Source: Methanomassiliicoccaceae archaeon UBA71 (GTDB taxonomy: Archaea; Thermoplasmatota; Thermoplasmata; Methanomassiliicoccales; Methanomethylophilaceae). From it: a stretch of DNA of 42,722 bases. A program made the translations under genes and the position numbers. Location: NCBI GenBank assembly GCA_002504405.1, contig DARO01000012.1, positions 200,330 to 243,051 on the forward strand, given 5' to 3'. The stretch's first letter is position 1. Each line of letters starts with the position of its first letter. A model generated the notes under the pieces. That model did no database searches and was not told the DNA's origin. It saw only the letters and a program-made list of their open reading frames with translations. Of this stretch, positions 32,129 through 39,992 are shown piece after piece.

Positions 32129-32914
32129 TCAGAAATCGCTGGGACGCATCGGCGGAAGCCTCTTGTGCTCCATCGATTCGACCTGCTTGCGGATCTCCGC
32201 CACCTTCTCCTTGGTCAGGCCGGTGTCCGCCGCGATCTGCGAATCGGTCTTGTCCTGTTCCATGTCGTAAAGGATGCCGTCGAGGTCGTTGTAAGTTATG
32301 CCCATCTCGGACTCGTCCGTCTGACCCTCCCACAGGCCGGCGGACGGGGGCTTGGCGATGATGTCGTCGGGGACGCCGATGATCTTGGCGATCTGCCTAA
32401 CCTCGGTCTTGTACATGTTTGCCAGGGGGGTGGCGTCGCATGCCCCGTCGCCGAACTTGGTGAAGTATCCCATCATCATCTCGCTCTGGTTGGATGTGCC
32501 CATGACTATGGAATCCCTCTTCTTGGCCAGATTGTACAGGACGATCATCCTGCACCTGGCGGAAATGTTGCCCCTCTCCAGGGGGGTCTCCTTCCCCGTG
32601 AGCAGGACCGCGGCCAGGGCATCGACCGCAGGCTGGATGTCCACCACCTTGTACTCGGTGCCCCACATCGAGCAGAGCTCCGCTGTGACCTTGTAGTCCT
32701 CGGCGGGGGTGACCCTGGAGGGCATGAACACGTTGAGCACCTTGTCGGGACCTATGGCATCGACGCAGAGCTTGGTGACCGTGGCGGAGTCTATGCCGCC
32801 GCTGATCCCTATGACTACGCCCTTGCATCCCGTCTCTTCGACGGTCTTCCTTATGAAACCGATGAGGAAATCGACATCGTCCTTAGTGATGTTTGGGATC
32901 TTGGCTCCGATCAT
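32129..32914 (-). CDS. nadE: NAD+ synthetase (ammonia-dependent)
   Basis: Amidates nicotinate adenine dinucleotide with ATP. 261 residues; the PP-loop GISGGIDSATV is near residue 36, with GTSNQSEMMMGYFTKFGD and LANMYKTEV downstream. No glutaminase domain, so ammonia is the nitrogen donor. The ATG at 32914 is chosen because homology begins at IPNITKDDVDFLIGFIRK and a minus-strand TTTTTTATGC element lies about 25-30 bases upstream; an ORF extension to 32953 crosses that promoter. Divergent from a nitrilase-family gene. Confidence 0.93.
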   Translation of the reverse strand: MIGAKIPNITKDDVDFLIGFIRKTVEETGCKGVVIGISGGIDSATVTKLCVDAIGPDKVLNVFMPSRVTPAEDYKVTAELCSMWGTEYKVVDIQPAVDALAAVLLTGKETPLERGNISARCRMIVLYNLAKKRDSIVMGTSNQSEMMMGYFTKFGDGACDATPLANMYKTEVRQIAKIIGVPDDIIAKPPSAGLWEGQTDESEMGITYNDLDGILYDMEQDKTDSQIAADTGLTKEKVAEIRKQVESMEHKRLPPMRPSDF

Positions 32915-32998
32915 CAGACGGTAATCCTGGCATCGGCATAAAAAACTTGACACGCGCGTGTGCGAATCGTTTATCTGCGCGTGCGGGCATGCCCGTCC

Positions 32999-33778
32999 AT
33001 GCGCGTGGACGTTGGCCTGTGCCAGTACGAAGCGGTTCCCGGGGATCCGTCAGCTAACGCCGGAACGGTTCTGAGATGCTTGGACGAGGTGGAGGCGGAC
33101 GTGCTCGTCTTCCCGGAGATGTTCCTTGTGGGGTACGGGACGCCGTGCGACGGCATCAGGGACGATGTGGAAGCGTGCGTCGGGGAGATCTCGGACAAGT
33201 GCAGGATGCTCGACAAGGCCGTGGCCATCGGAGTCCCGAGATACGAGCTCGACATGACCTACAACTCCCTGCTGTTCCTCAGCCCCGATGGCGACACGTA
33301 CTGCGACAAGACCCACCTGGCACGTTTCGGGATCTACTCAGAGGAGGGCTTCGCCCCCGGATACTCCCCGGGAATTGGGTCGTACCATGGGATGCTGTTC
33401 GGCATGTGCGTCTGCTACGACATATTCTTCCCCGAGATCCTCCACGGATGCTCTCTGGCTGGCTCCTCCGTGAACATATGCGCGGCGGCCTCCGCGGTCC
33501 AGTCGAAGCCGTTCCTGGACCGCATCCTGCCTGCCAGGGCACTGGAGAACGTGACCTACACGGCCTACTCCAACAACATCGGGCCGGCGAACGGACTCGA
33601 CATGCACGGATGCTCCAGGGGCCTCGACCCCTATGGGGACGTGATTGCCGACTGCGGGACGGAGGCGGGCGTGTCGGTGTTCACTGCGGACACGGACAAG
33701 CTCGCCGAAGCGCGCGAGGTGCGCCGCCATCTGGAGGATTTCCGTCGCGACATCGACTGGGGAATCCAAAGCTTTTAA
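32999..33778 (+). CDS. Carbon-nitrogen hydrolase (nitrilase superfamily)
   Basis: 259 residues with the catalytic triad E (FPEMFL), K (CDKTHL) and C (CVCYDIFFPE). The usual second glutamate region and dimer loops are present, so the fold is complete. Substrate unknown; an amidase releasing ammonia next to the ammonia-dependent nadE would be convenient, but that is inference. ATG 32999 follows TTTATC (about 32970) by the distance expected for a leaderless mRNA; upstream codons in the same frame are ignored. Ends in TAA inside the TATA region of tRNA-Ser. Confidence 0.85.
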   Translation: MRVDVGLCQYEAVPGDPSANAGTVLRCLDEVEADVLVFPEMFLVGYGTPCDGIRDDVEACVGEISDKCRMLDKAVAIGVPRYELDMTYNSLLFLSPDGDTYCDKTHLARFGIYSEEGFAPGYSPGIGSYHGMLFGMCVCYDIFFPEILHGCSLAGSSVNICAAASAVQSKPFLDRILPARALENVTYTAYSNNIGPANGLDMHGCSRGLDPYGDVIADCGTEAGVSVFTADTDKLAEAREVRRHLEDFRRDIDWGIQSF

Positions 33779-33808
33779 TTAGATGACCGATTCCCCCAAT
33801 TCACAAAA

Positions 33809-33896
33809 GCCGAGATGGCCCAGCCCGGTAAGGCGCGAGCCTGGAAAGCTCGTGGGAGCATATCCCTCGGGAGTTCAAATCTCCCTCTCGGCGCCA
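33809..33896 (+). tRNA. tRNA-Ser(GGA), CCA encoded
   Basis: Acceptor GCCGAGA / TCTCGGC, anticodon loop CTGGAAA on CGAGC/GCTCG (anticodon GGA), long class II variable arm (GTGGGAGCATATCCCTC), T-arm GGGAGTTCAAATCTCCC, discriminator G then CCA at 33894-33896. TATA TTTTAATTA (33773-33781) overlaps the stop codon of the upstream gene. T-rich sequence follows. Confidence 0.95.
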
Positions 33897-33992
33897 TTCC
33901 TTTCTTCCATCGCTTCATGAGGGACACCCGATGGCATCTCGCGCGCGTTTTTATATTAAAAGCTGGTTAGAGGCGCATCCAAGGTGCTTCCC

Positions 33993-34487
33993 ATGATAGT
34001 CAACGCTGAGCTATTCGTCAAGGACCTGCCCGGTCAACTCGTGGGCTCCATCGAGCCCATTTCCCTGGTGGACGGAAACATCATGGGGGTCATGCACGAC
34101 CGCGAACGCATAGTCAACCACAGGATATGCATCAACATCACGTTCGAGGTGGACAGCCAGGAGCAGCTCGAGCAGCTCAAGAACATCTGGAAGTCCAAGG
34201 ACATCATCATCTCAAAGCTCGGCTCCGTGTATCAGACGTACACGATGGACTACCTGCTGATCGGGAAGATAGACGCCCTTTACATAGAGGGACTGATCAG
34301 AAGGGCATCTGAGATCGTCACCCTGGACAACGTGGATGTAAGGTACTCGTCCAGATCCTCTTCCTCGGACAAGAAGTCCGGTATGATATCCGTCAAAGTC
34401 AGGAATCTCGAGGACCTCGACCTGCTGGACGGCTTCCTCAGCGCGGAATGCAGGGACGCTGGAATCACCTATGTGAGGGGTGTCTGA
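33993..34487 (+). CDS. ACT-domain amino-acid-binding protein
   Basis: 164 residues with two ACT-like halves (residues 1-90 and 90-164: MIVNAELFVKDLPGQLVGSIEPIS..., then GMISVKVRNLEDLDLLDGFL). Probably the separate regulatory subunit of the homoserine dehydrogenase encoded next, sensing an amino acid such as threonine; methanogens often encode this pair side by side. The ATG at 33993 is behind AAGGTG and TATA TTTTTATATTAAAA at about 33949-33961. Ends 1 base before hom. Confidence 0.82.
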   Translation: MIVNAELFVKDLPGQLVGSIEPISLVDGNIMGVMHDRERIVNHRICINITFEVDSQEQLEQLKNIWKSKDIIISKLGSVYQTYTMDYLLIGKIDALYIEGLIRRASEIVTLDNVDVRYSSRSSSSDKKSGMISVKVRNLEDLDLLDGFLSAECRDAGITYVRGV

Positions 34488-34488
34488 A

Positions 34489-35493
34489 ATGAGGGTTTTC
34501 ATCTGCGGATTCGGAACCGTCGGCCAGGGGCTATGCGAAGTTCTGGCTGACCGTGCCCAGTTCTTCCTCGACAGATACGGCGAGCCCGTGATCGTCACGG
34601 GCGCCATGGACTCCAGGACTTTCATCCTCGCCCCCCAGGGGATAGCGCCCTTGGACCTCGTGGCGAGAAAGAAGGGATCCGGCAGGGTGGGCGACGAGAG
34701 CTACACCGACTCGACGGCGGTGCTGGAGCAGGCCGAGTACGACATCCTGGTCGAGGTGAGCCCCACCGACGTCAAGACCGGCGGGGCCGGCCTCGTCAAC
34801 ATCACCTACGCCCTGAATCACGGGAAGGACGTCATCACTGTGAACAAGGGCCCCCTCGCCCTGAAGTTCTGCGAGCTGATCTCCCTGGCCAGGAAGAACA
34901 AGTGCAAGTTGCGGTTCGAGGGGTCGGTCGCAGGTGCGATGCCAATCATCAACCTGTGCCATGAGAACCTGAAAGGGGAGAGGATCTCCTCCATCCGCGG
35001 GATCTTCAACGGCACCTGCAACTTCATCCTCAGCAAGATGGACAAGGGACAACCCTTCGAGCAGGCCCTCAAGGAGGCGCAGCAGATGGGATACGCCGAG
35101 ACGGACCCCACCAACGACATCGAAGGCTACGACAGCGCCTGCAAGGTTGCCATCCTGGCCAACTCGATCTTCGGCAGGAACGTGACATTCAACGACGTCA
35201 AGATCACCGGCATAACCGGCATAACCGACGAGGCGGTCGCGATGGCCGCCTCCAGGAACATGGTCATAAGGCTGATCGGCGAGATCTCGGAGACGAGGCT
35301 GGAGGTCGGCCCCAGGCTGGTGCCCAAAGGGCATCCCCTGAGCATATCGGGAACCCTCAACACGGCACTCATACAGGCGGACCTGGCCGGGCCGATCACC
35401 ATCACAGGTCGCGGTGCGGGGAGAATCGAGACTGCCTCCGCCATACTCAGCGACCTCATCGCGATAATGGACGAAAGGAGAAACCGAAGATGA
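34489..35493 (+). CDS. hom: Homoserine dehydrogenase
   Basis: Reduces aspartate semialdehyde to homoserine for threonine and methionine. 334 residues. NAD(P)-binding GFGTVGQGL at 7-15; VNKGPLAL, FEGSVAGAMPI, GIFNGTCNFIL and AETDPTNDIEGYDSACK form the catalytic core. The C-terminal ACT domain seen in bacterial enzymes is absent and replaced by the gene upstream. The ATG at 34489 follows GGGGTGTCTGAA. Overlaps cimA by 4 bases. Confidence 0.94.
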   Translation: MRVFICGFGTVGQGLCEVLADRAQFFLDRYGEPVIVTGAMDSRTFILAPQGIAPLDLVARKKGSGRVGDESYTDSTAVLEQAEYDILVEVSPTDVKTGGAGLVNITYALNHGKDVITVNKGPLALKFCELISLARKNKCKLRFEGSVAGAMPIINLCHENLKGERISSIRGIFNGTCNFILSKMDKGQPFEQALKEAQQMGYAETDPTNDIEGYDSACKVAILANSIFGRNVTFNDVKITGITGITDEAVAMAASRNMVIRLIGEISETRLEVGPRLVPKGHPLSISGTLNTALIQADLAGPITITGRGAGRIETASAILSDLIAIMDERRNRR

Positions 35494-37052
35494 GGGTCGT
35501 GGTATACGACACCACCCTGAGGGACGGCGCCCAGACCGAGGGCGTATCGTTCTCCTGCGAGGACAAGCTGGACATCCTGAACAGGCTCGACTCCTTCGGA
35601 GCGGACTTCGTGGAGGGGGGCTGGCCGGGGTCCAACCCGAGGGATGACGAGTTCTTCGCCAAGGCCAGCAGACTGGATCTGAAGAAGGCCGCGCTCACCG
35701 CATTCGGCAGCACGCGCCGGCACGGGATCCCCCCGTCCGAGGACCCCAACCTCATGGCCCTTGCCGCCTGCCCCGTGGAGTGGTGCTGCATCTTCGGGAA
35801 GTCATGGGACTTCCAGGTCACCGACGCCCTGAGGATCCCGCTCGAGGACAACCTCGCGATGATCGAGGACAGCGTCCGCTACCTGAGGGATTCCGGCAAG
35901 AGGGTCATGTTCGACGCGGAGCACTTCTTCGACGGCTACCGTTCGAACAGGGAATACGCCATAGCATCCCTCGAGGCGGCGGAGCGCGGAGGTGCCGAGT
36001 GGCTGGTGCTTTGCGACACCAACGGCGGGAGCCTTCCCGAGTTCATCCGCTCGGCTGTGGAGGATGCCGCATCCACTGCGTCGGTCCCTCTCGGCATCCA
36101 CTGCCACAACGATTCGGACCTTGCCACGGCCTGCTCCATGGCCGCCGTGGAGGCCGGATGCACAATGGTCCAGGGGACCGTCAACGGCATAGGCGAGAGG
36201 TGCGGAAACGCCAACCTGTGCACCGTGGTCCCGAACATGGCCATGAAGATGGGGGCCGAGGTGTCCGCCAACTTGCGGGACATCACGGCGCTATCCAAGT
36301 ACATCGGGGAGATCGTGAACATGGCCCCTGGAGCCGGGATGCCTTACGTCGGCGACAGGGCGTTCGCTCACAAGGGCGGCATGCACGTGTCCGCGCTGGC
36401 GAAGGACCCGCGCACGTACGAGCATGTGCCCCCGGAGAGCGTCGGGAACTCCCGCAGGGTCCTCGTGTCCGACATGGCGGGCCGCTCCAACATCGCCCAG
36501 AAGCTCAGGGAGCTCGGGCTCGAGCCCGGGAACGACGGGTCGCAGATCGCCGCCAAGGTGAAGGAGATGGAGTCCAAGGGGTACCAATTCGAAGGGGCGG
36601 ACGCCAGCTTCGAGCTCCTGGTGAAGAGGCTCCGCGGGGATCTCGAGGAGAGCTTCGAGGTCGCCGGGTTCAGGATATTCATAGACGAGCGCCAGGGCCT
36701 CGACATGGACTCCGAGGCGAGCGTCAAGGTCAAGGACAGGGAGGGCAACATGGAGCAGACCTCTGCGGACGGGAACGGACCCGTCAACGCCCTGGACAAC
36801 GCCCTCAGGAAGGCCCTGGCCAAGTTCTACCCCGATCTGGCGGGGGTACGCCTTACGGATTACAAGGTGCGTGTGATCGACGAGAAGTCCGCTACCGCGG
36901 CCAACGTCCGCGTCCTGATGCGCAGCACGGACGGGATGGACAGCTGGACCACGGTAGGCGTGTCGGAGAACGTCATAGAGGCGAGTCTCATCGCGCTGGT
37001 GGACTCCCTGGAATACGCGCTCATGAAGCAGAGCATCAAGGTGAGCCAATGA
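35490..37052 (+). CDS. cimA: (R)-citramalate synthase
   Basis: Condenses acetyl-CoA and pyruvate to citramalate, the first step of threonine-independent isoleucine synthesis. 520 residues. DTTLRDGAQTEGVSFS at 7-22, IHCHNDSDLATA metal-binding histidines, GTVNGIGERCGNANL and HKGGMHVSA are the homocitrate/isopropylmalate synthase signatures; the long version with a C-terminal LeuA dimer domain (NGPVNALDNALRKAL, DYKVRVIDE) matches the TIGR00977-type citramalate synthase group. Uses pyruvate, which the porGDAB enzyme supplies. ATGA overlaps on both sides. Confidence 0.88.
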   Translation: MRVVVYDTTLRDGAQTEGVSFSCEDKLDILNRLDSFGADFVEGGWPGSNPRDDEFFAKASRLDLKKAALTAFGSTRRHGIPPSEDPNLMALAACPVEWCCIFGKSWDFQVTDALRIPLEDNLAMIEDSVRYLRDSGKRVMFDAEHFFDGYRSNREYAIASLEAAERGGAEWLVLCDTNGGSLPEFIRSAVEDAASTASVPLGIHCHNDSDLATACSMAAVEAGCTMVQGTVNGIGERCGNANLCTVVPNMAMKMGAEVSANLRDITALSKYIGEIVNMAPGAGMPYVGDRAFAHKGGMHVSALAKDPRTYEHVPPESVGNSRRVLVSDMAGRSNIAQKLRELGLEPGNDGSQIAAKVKEMESKGYQFEGADASFELLVKRLRGDLEESFEVAGFRIFIDERQGLDMDSEASVKVKDREGNMEQTSADGNGPVNALDNALRKALAKFYPDLAGVRLTDYKVRVIDEKSATAANVRVLMRSTDGMDSWTTVGVSENVIEASLIALVDSLEYALMKQSIKVSQ

Positions 37053-37321
37053 ACAGAACAGTAGTCACGCTCGTGGGCAAGGACCACGTTGGGATAATAG
37101 CTGCGGTATGCAACTTCTTCGCGGAGAACAACATAAACATCCTGGACATCAAGCAGACCACCGTCCAGGAGTACATCAACATGATCCTCGTGGTCGATAC
37201 ATCCGGATACACCGGGAGTTCTGACGAGATGGCCGCAGGGCTCAACGCCGTGGGCGAGAGGGTCGGATGCGTCATCAAGGCCATGCACGAGGAGATCTTC
37301 GACATGATGCACAGGATCTGA
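37049..37321 (+). CDS. UPF0237-type ACT-domain protein
   Basis: 90 residues forming one ACT domain: RTVVTLVGKDHVGIIAAVCNFFAENNINILDI. Such proteins nearly always sit next to UPF0210/DUF711, as here (4 bases apart). The ligand is unknown. Overlaps the cimA stop by 4 bases. Confidence 0.92.
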   Translation: MNRTVVTLVGKDHVGIIAAVCNFFAENNINILDIKQTTVQEYINMILVVDTSGYTGSSDEMAAGLNAVGERVGCVIKAMHEEIFDMMHRI

Positions 37322-37325
37322 TCCC

Positions 37326-38690
37326 ATGGTAGAGCTGAAGGAGGTGTTCGAGACCTACGAGATGGTCTCCCACGAGAACCTCGACGTCAGGACCATAACC
37401 ATGGGCATCAGCCTCCTGGACTGCATCGACCCTGACATCGACACCCTGTGCGACAAGATCTACGCCAAGATCACCGAGAAGGCGAAGGACCTCGTGAAGG
37501 TCGGCGACGAGATCGGGCTGGAATACGGCGTCCCCGTCATTAACAAGAGGGTCTCCGTGACACCGATCGCCATCATCGGGGGAGCCGCATGCAGGTGCCC
37601 CTCCGACTTCGTGAAGATCGCCAAGACCCTGGACAAGGCCGGCGAGAAGGTCGGGGTCAACTTCATCGGCGGATACTCCGCCCTGGTCCAGAAGGGGATG
37701 ACCCCCGCGGACATGAACCTCATCGAGTCCATACCCGAGGCCCTCGCTTGCACTGAGAGGGTATGCTCGTCCATAAGCCTCGGATCCACCAAGACTGGGA
37801 TCAACATGGACGCTGTCAGGCTCATGGGGGACATCGTCGTGAAGACGGCCGAGGCCACGAAGGAGAGGGATTCGATAGGGTGCGCCAAGCTGGTCGTGTT
37901 CTGCAACCCGCCGGACGACAACCCGTTCATGGCAGGGGCGTTCCATGGCGTGACCGAGGCCGACTGCGTGATCAACGTGGGTGTCAGCGGGCCGGGGGTC
38001 GTCAACAACGCCCTGTCCAAGGTCCGGGGCCAGAGCTTCGAGGTCCTGTGCGAGACCATAAAGAAGACTGCGTTCAAGGTCACCAGGGTTGGCCAGCTGT
38101 TCGCGAAGGAGGCCTCCAGAAGGCTGGACGTCCCGTTCGGCATCGTAGACCTTTCCCTTGCCCCCACCCCGGCGGTCGGCGACTCCATCGCCGACATCAT
38201 CCAGGAGATGGGGATGGAGAGGTGCGGAGCCCCGGGGACCACGGCCGCCCTCGCAATCCTGAACGACCAGGTAAAGAAGGGTGGGGTCATGGCCTCCTCC
38301 TATGTCGGAGGGCTCAGCGGGGCGTTCATACCTGTGACTGAGGACAGGTCGATGGCCGAAGCAGCCGAGATCGGTGCCCTCACACTGGAGAAGCTCGAGG
38401 CGATGACATGCGTGTGCTCCGTCGGACTTGACATGATCGCCGTACCGGGAAGCACCCCTTCGACCACAATCGCAGGAATCATCGCGGATGAGATGGCGAT
38501 CGGAATGGTGAACCAAAAAACCACGGCCGTGAGGATCATACCCGTCATCGGGAAGGATGTCGGCGACAGGGTCCAGTTCGGCGGTCTGCTGGGCGATGCA
38601 GGGATAATGCCTGTCAACGGCTACGGCTGCGCCGATTTCGTCAACCGTGGCGGCAGGATTCCCGCACCCATACACAGCTTCAAAAACTGA
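37326..38690 (+). CDS. UPF0210 (DUF711) family protein
   Basis: 454 residues, full length. Landmarks: VRTITMGISLLDC, ISVTPIAIIGG-like VSVTPIAIIGGAACR, NFIGGYSALVQKG and APGTTAALAILNDQVKKGG. The structure of relatives resembles a glycyl-radical-fold barrel without the radical site; no reaction is established. The strict pairing with an ACT protein suggests an amino-acid-responsive enzyme. Last gene of the amino-acid operon. Confidence 0.92.
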   Translation: MVELKEVFETYEMVSHENLDVRTITMGISLLDCIDPDIDTLCDKIYAKITEKAKDLVKVGDEIGLEYGVPVINKRVSVTPIAIIGGAACRCPSDFVKIAKTLDKAGEKVGVNFIGGYSALVQKGMTPADMNLIESIPEALACTERVCSSISLGSTKTGINMDAVRLMGDIVVKTAEATKERDSIGCAKLVVFCNPPDDNPFMAGAFHGVTEADCVINVGVSGPGVVNNALSKVRGQSFEVLCETIKKTAFKVTRVGQLFAKEASRRLDVPFGIVDLSLAPTPAVGDSIADIIQEMGMERCGAPGTTAALAILNDQVKKGGVMASSYVGGLSGAFIPVTEDRSMAEAAEIGALTLEKLEAMTCVCSVGLDMIAVPGSTPSTTIAGIIADEMAIGMVNQKTTAVRIIPVIGKDVGDRVQFGGLLGDAGIMPVNGYGCADFVNRGGRIPAPIHSFKN

Positions 38691-38704
38691 GGGGAGAACC
38701 CCTC
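38689..38704 (+). terminator. Terminator overlapping the UPF0210 stop codon
   Basis: 6-bp stem GAGGGG / CCCCTC with AGAA loop starting inside the TGA, then TTACAA. Confidence 0.6.
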
Positions 38705-38825
38705 TTACAACGGGCACCGCCGCCCGATATCGGCGGATCCCATACTTCTGAAAACGAATCGATGTGAAGCGCAACACATCCATCCGATTGATGATCCGAC
38801 TTGTTGAGAAGGGAAATAAGGAGTT

Positions 38826-38841
38826 TGGCACCGAGGTGCCA
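38826..38841 (-). terminator. Hairpin downstream of tRNA-Trp
   Basis: Stem TGGCACC / GGTGCCA with a two-base loop; the minus strand continues AACTCCTTATTTCCC, so it may end the tRNA transcript. The rest of 38705-38870 also has a palindrome CCGATATCGG (38724-38733) and no ORF. Confidence 0.4.
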
Positions 38842-38870
38842 GAGCAAGAGCTCAGTGAAGAAGCGCAAGG

Positions 38871-39041
38871 TGGGGGCAGAGGGATTTGAACCCTCGTCAG
38901 CGGGTTTCCACTACGGGGGGAGCTACCCCCCGCGGAATCAATGAGTCATCGCTCCAGTTAGTCATCAACTGTCAGCAAACCCATTTTCAATCACTCTCAA
39001 TAACTGGAGCCCACCAGTCTGCCAGGTTAGCCTATACCCCC
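38871..39041 (-). tRNA. tRNA-Trp(CCA) with a 98-base intron
   Basis: 5' exon 39041-39004 (38 nt) starts GGGGGTA and ends CTCCAG; 3' exon 38905-38871 starts ACCCGC and ends TGCCCCC plus A73. Acceptor GGGGGTA/TGCCCCC, anticodon stem GTGGG/CCCGC, anticodon CCA in CTCCAGA, T-arm GAGGGTTCAAATCCCTC. The D-stem is weak. The intron sits at the standard archaeal site between positions 37 and 38. CCA is not encoded. Only 25 bases separate it from the eL41 stop upstream, so it is probably processed from a shared transcript. Confidence 0.88.
38906..39003 (-). ncRNA. tRNA-Trp intron acting as a box C/D 2'-O-methylation guide RNA
   Basis: Read on the minus strand: a closing stem TGAG/CTCA brackets box C-like GTGATTGA (38994-38987) and box D-like ATGA (38949-38946); inside are D' CTGA (38975-38972) and C' TTGATGA (38968-38962). 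The guide TGGGTTTG before D' pairs with AAACCC at the 3' splice side, and the fifth base upstream of D' faces C39. The guide AACTGGAGC before D pairs with GCTCCAGTT around the anticodon, the fifth base facing C34. Position-34 and -39 guides in tRNA-Trp introns are known from other Euryarchaeota. An extra hairpin CGGGGGG/CCCCCCG follows before the 3' splice site. Confidence 0.75.
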
Positions 39042-39066
39042 GGGTGAGTGTGATAGCAGGTAGCGA

Positions 39067-39174
39067 TCACTTCTTGCGCATCTTCGCTGCTCTCTTTCTT
39101 CTTCTCATCTTCTTCTTGCGCCATTTCCAACGCTGGTTGCCGCGTTTCTTCCAGGCGCGCGAGCTTCTCTTCAT
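39067..39174 (-). CDS. rpl41e: Ribosomal protein eL41
   Basis: 35 residues, one of the smallest proteins known: 20 of the 35 are Lys or Arg and the core WKWRKKKMRRRKRAAKMRKK matches the single-helix eL41. A short N-terminal extension MKRSSRAWKKRGNQR precedes it. GGAAGGATC lies 4 bases before the ATG. It lies between tRNA-Arg and tRNA-Trp on the same strand with gaps of 38 and 25 bases and no TATA visible in either gap. Confidence 0.85.
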   Translation of the reverse strand: MKRSSRAWKKRGNQRWKWRKKKMRRRKRAAKMRKK

Positions 39175-39212
39175 GGTTGATCCTTCCTTGAATGCCGTCA
39201 GACGTGCATCCT

Positions 39213-39290
39213 TGGCGGGCCCGCCGGGATTCGAACCCGGGGCGTCTGGCTTAGAAGGCCAGCGCTATATCCTGGCTAAGCCACGAGCCC
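39213..39290 (-). tRNA. tRNA-Arg(UCU), CCA encoded
   Basis: Acceptor GGGCTCG / CGGGCCC, anticodon loop CTTCTAA on CTGGC/GCCAG (anticodon TCT), T-arm GCCGGGATTCGAACCCGG (plus-strand reading), discriminator G, CCA encoded at 39213-39215. TTTAAA about 20-25 bases upstream on the minus strand is the likely TATA, possibly serving eL41 and tRNA-Trp too. Confidence 0.94.
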
Positions 39291-39334
39291 ACTCTTTCCC
39301 CTCATTTACTCATGTGATTTAAAGCTTATCCAGT

Positions 39335-39919
39335 TCACACCTGGTTGAAGTAGTCCGTGATGGACCCGTAGCCCATCAGCATACATGCCCCCTCTGCGAT
39401 GCAGAACAATCCGAGAAGCAGGAGGAGCGGCCACCAGTTGAGTATCTTGCCGAACAGCTTCACTATCGCTTCGGCAAAGTTGAAGACCATGTAGATTACC
39501 GCACCAGCCAGGAACGCTACTATGATTCTCGGCCAGCCCTCAGACAGGAATGTGAGGTCTATGCTGTCGAACAGCATGACGCCTGCGAGTCCTCCCATGG
39601 CTATGTACACCAGGGCCATGACCAGAAGGGCCAGTATTATCGCGAAATGTACCTCGCGGAAAGGCCTGATTATCAGCGTGAATGCGGCTAACGATATTAT
39701 TATCGACGTCACCATCTGCCATTGCCCGTAGAAAGACATCGCCTCGAAAGCCATCACTACCCCGAAGATGAACCCCAGGGCGGTCATGAACTTGTACTTC
39801 CCGGAGTCCTTGTCCTTGACGTACGTGATCGCGATAACCATGGCCAGAATGCCGCCTATAAGAAGCAGCGTTTCCGGAAGGTTGTCGGCGATCCACGTGG
39901 TAATCTCCGATGCATCCAT
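39335..39919 (-). CDS. Integral membrane protein, unknown function
   Basis: 194 residues with about six hydrophobic helices (e.g. TLLLIGGILAMVIAITYV, IIISLAAFTLII, WWPLLLLLGLFCIAEGACML) joined by short loops, including a conserved-looking RPFREVHFA. No charged motif or known transporter signature. The ATG at 39919 is preceded by an AT-rich TTTTATAACGAC (minus strand). Monocistronic and convergent-free; end lies 44 bases from the tRNA-Arg start. Confidence 0.7.
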   Translation of the reverse strand: MDASEITTWIADNLPETLLLIGGILAMVIAITYVKDKDSGKYKFMTALGFIFGVVMAFEAMSFYGQWQMVTSIIISLAAFTLIIRPFREVHFAIILALLVMALVYIAMGGLAGVMLFDSIDLTFLSEGWPRIIVAFLAGAVIYMVFNFAEAIVKLFGKILNWWPLLLLLGLFCIAEGACMLMGYGSITDYFNQV

Positions 39920-39964
39920 GCGGATGTAATGGACGAGTCGTTATAAAATGGGTATAGGAAGGAT

Positions 39965-39985
39965 GCCCCGCCTCCGAGGCGGGGC
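39965..39985 (-). terminator. Terminator after the PNPOx-like gene
   Basis: 9-bp stem GCCCCGCCT / AGGCGGGGC with a three-base loop, 8 bases beyond the stop at 39993. Confidence 0.65.
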
Positions 39986-39992
39986 GGTTTGA

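Noticed and set aside
38724..38733. Palindrome CCGATATCGG as an operator
   Set aside because: Lies downstream of a terminator and far from any promoter; short palindromes are expected by chance.
37275..38831. 518-codon open frame antisense to the UPF0210 gene
   Set aside because: Same shadow effect; the plus strand encodes a recognisable complete family protein.
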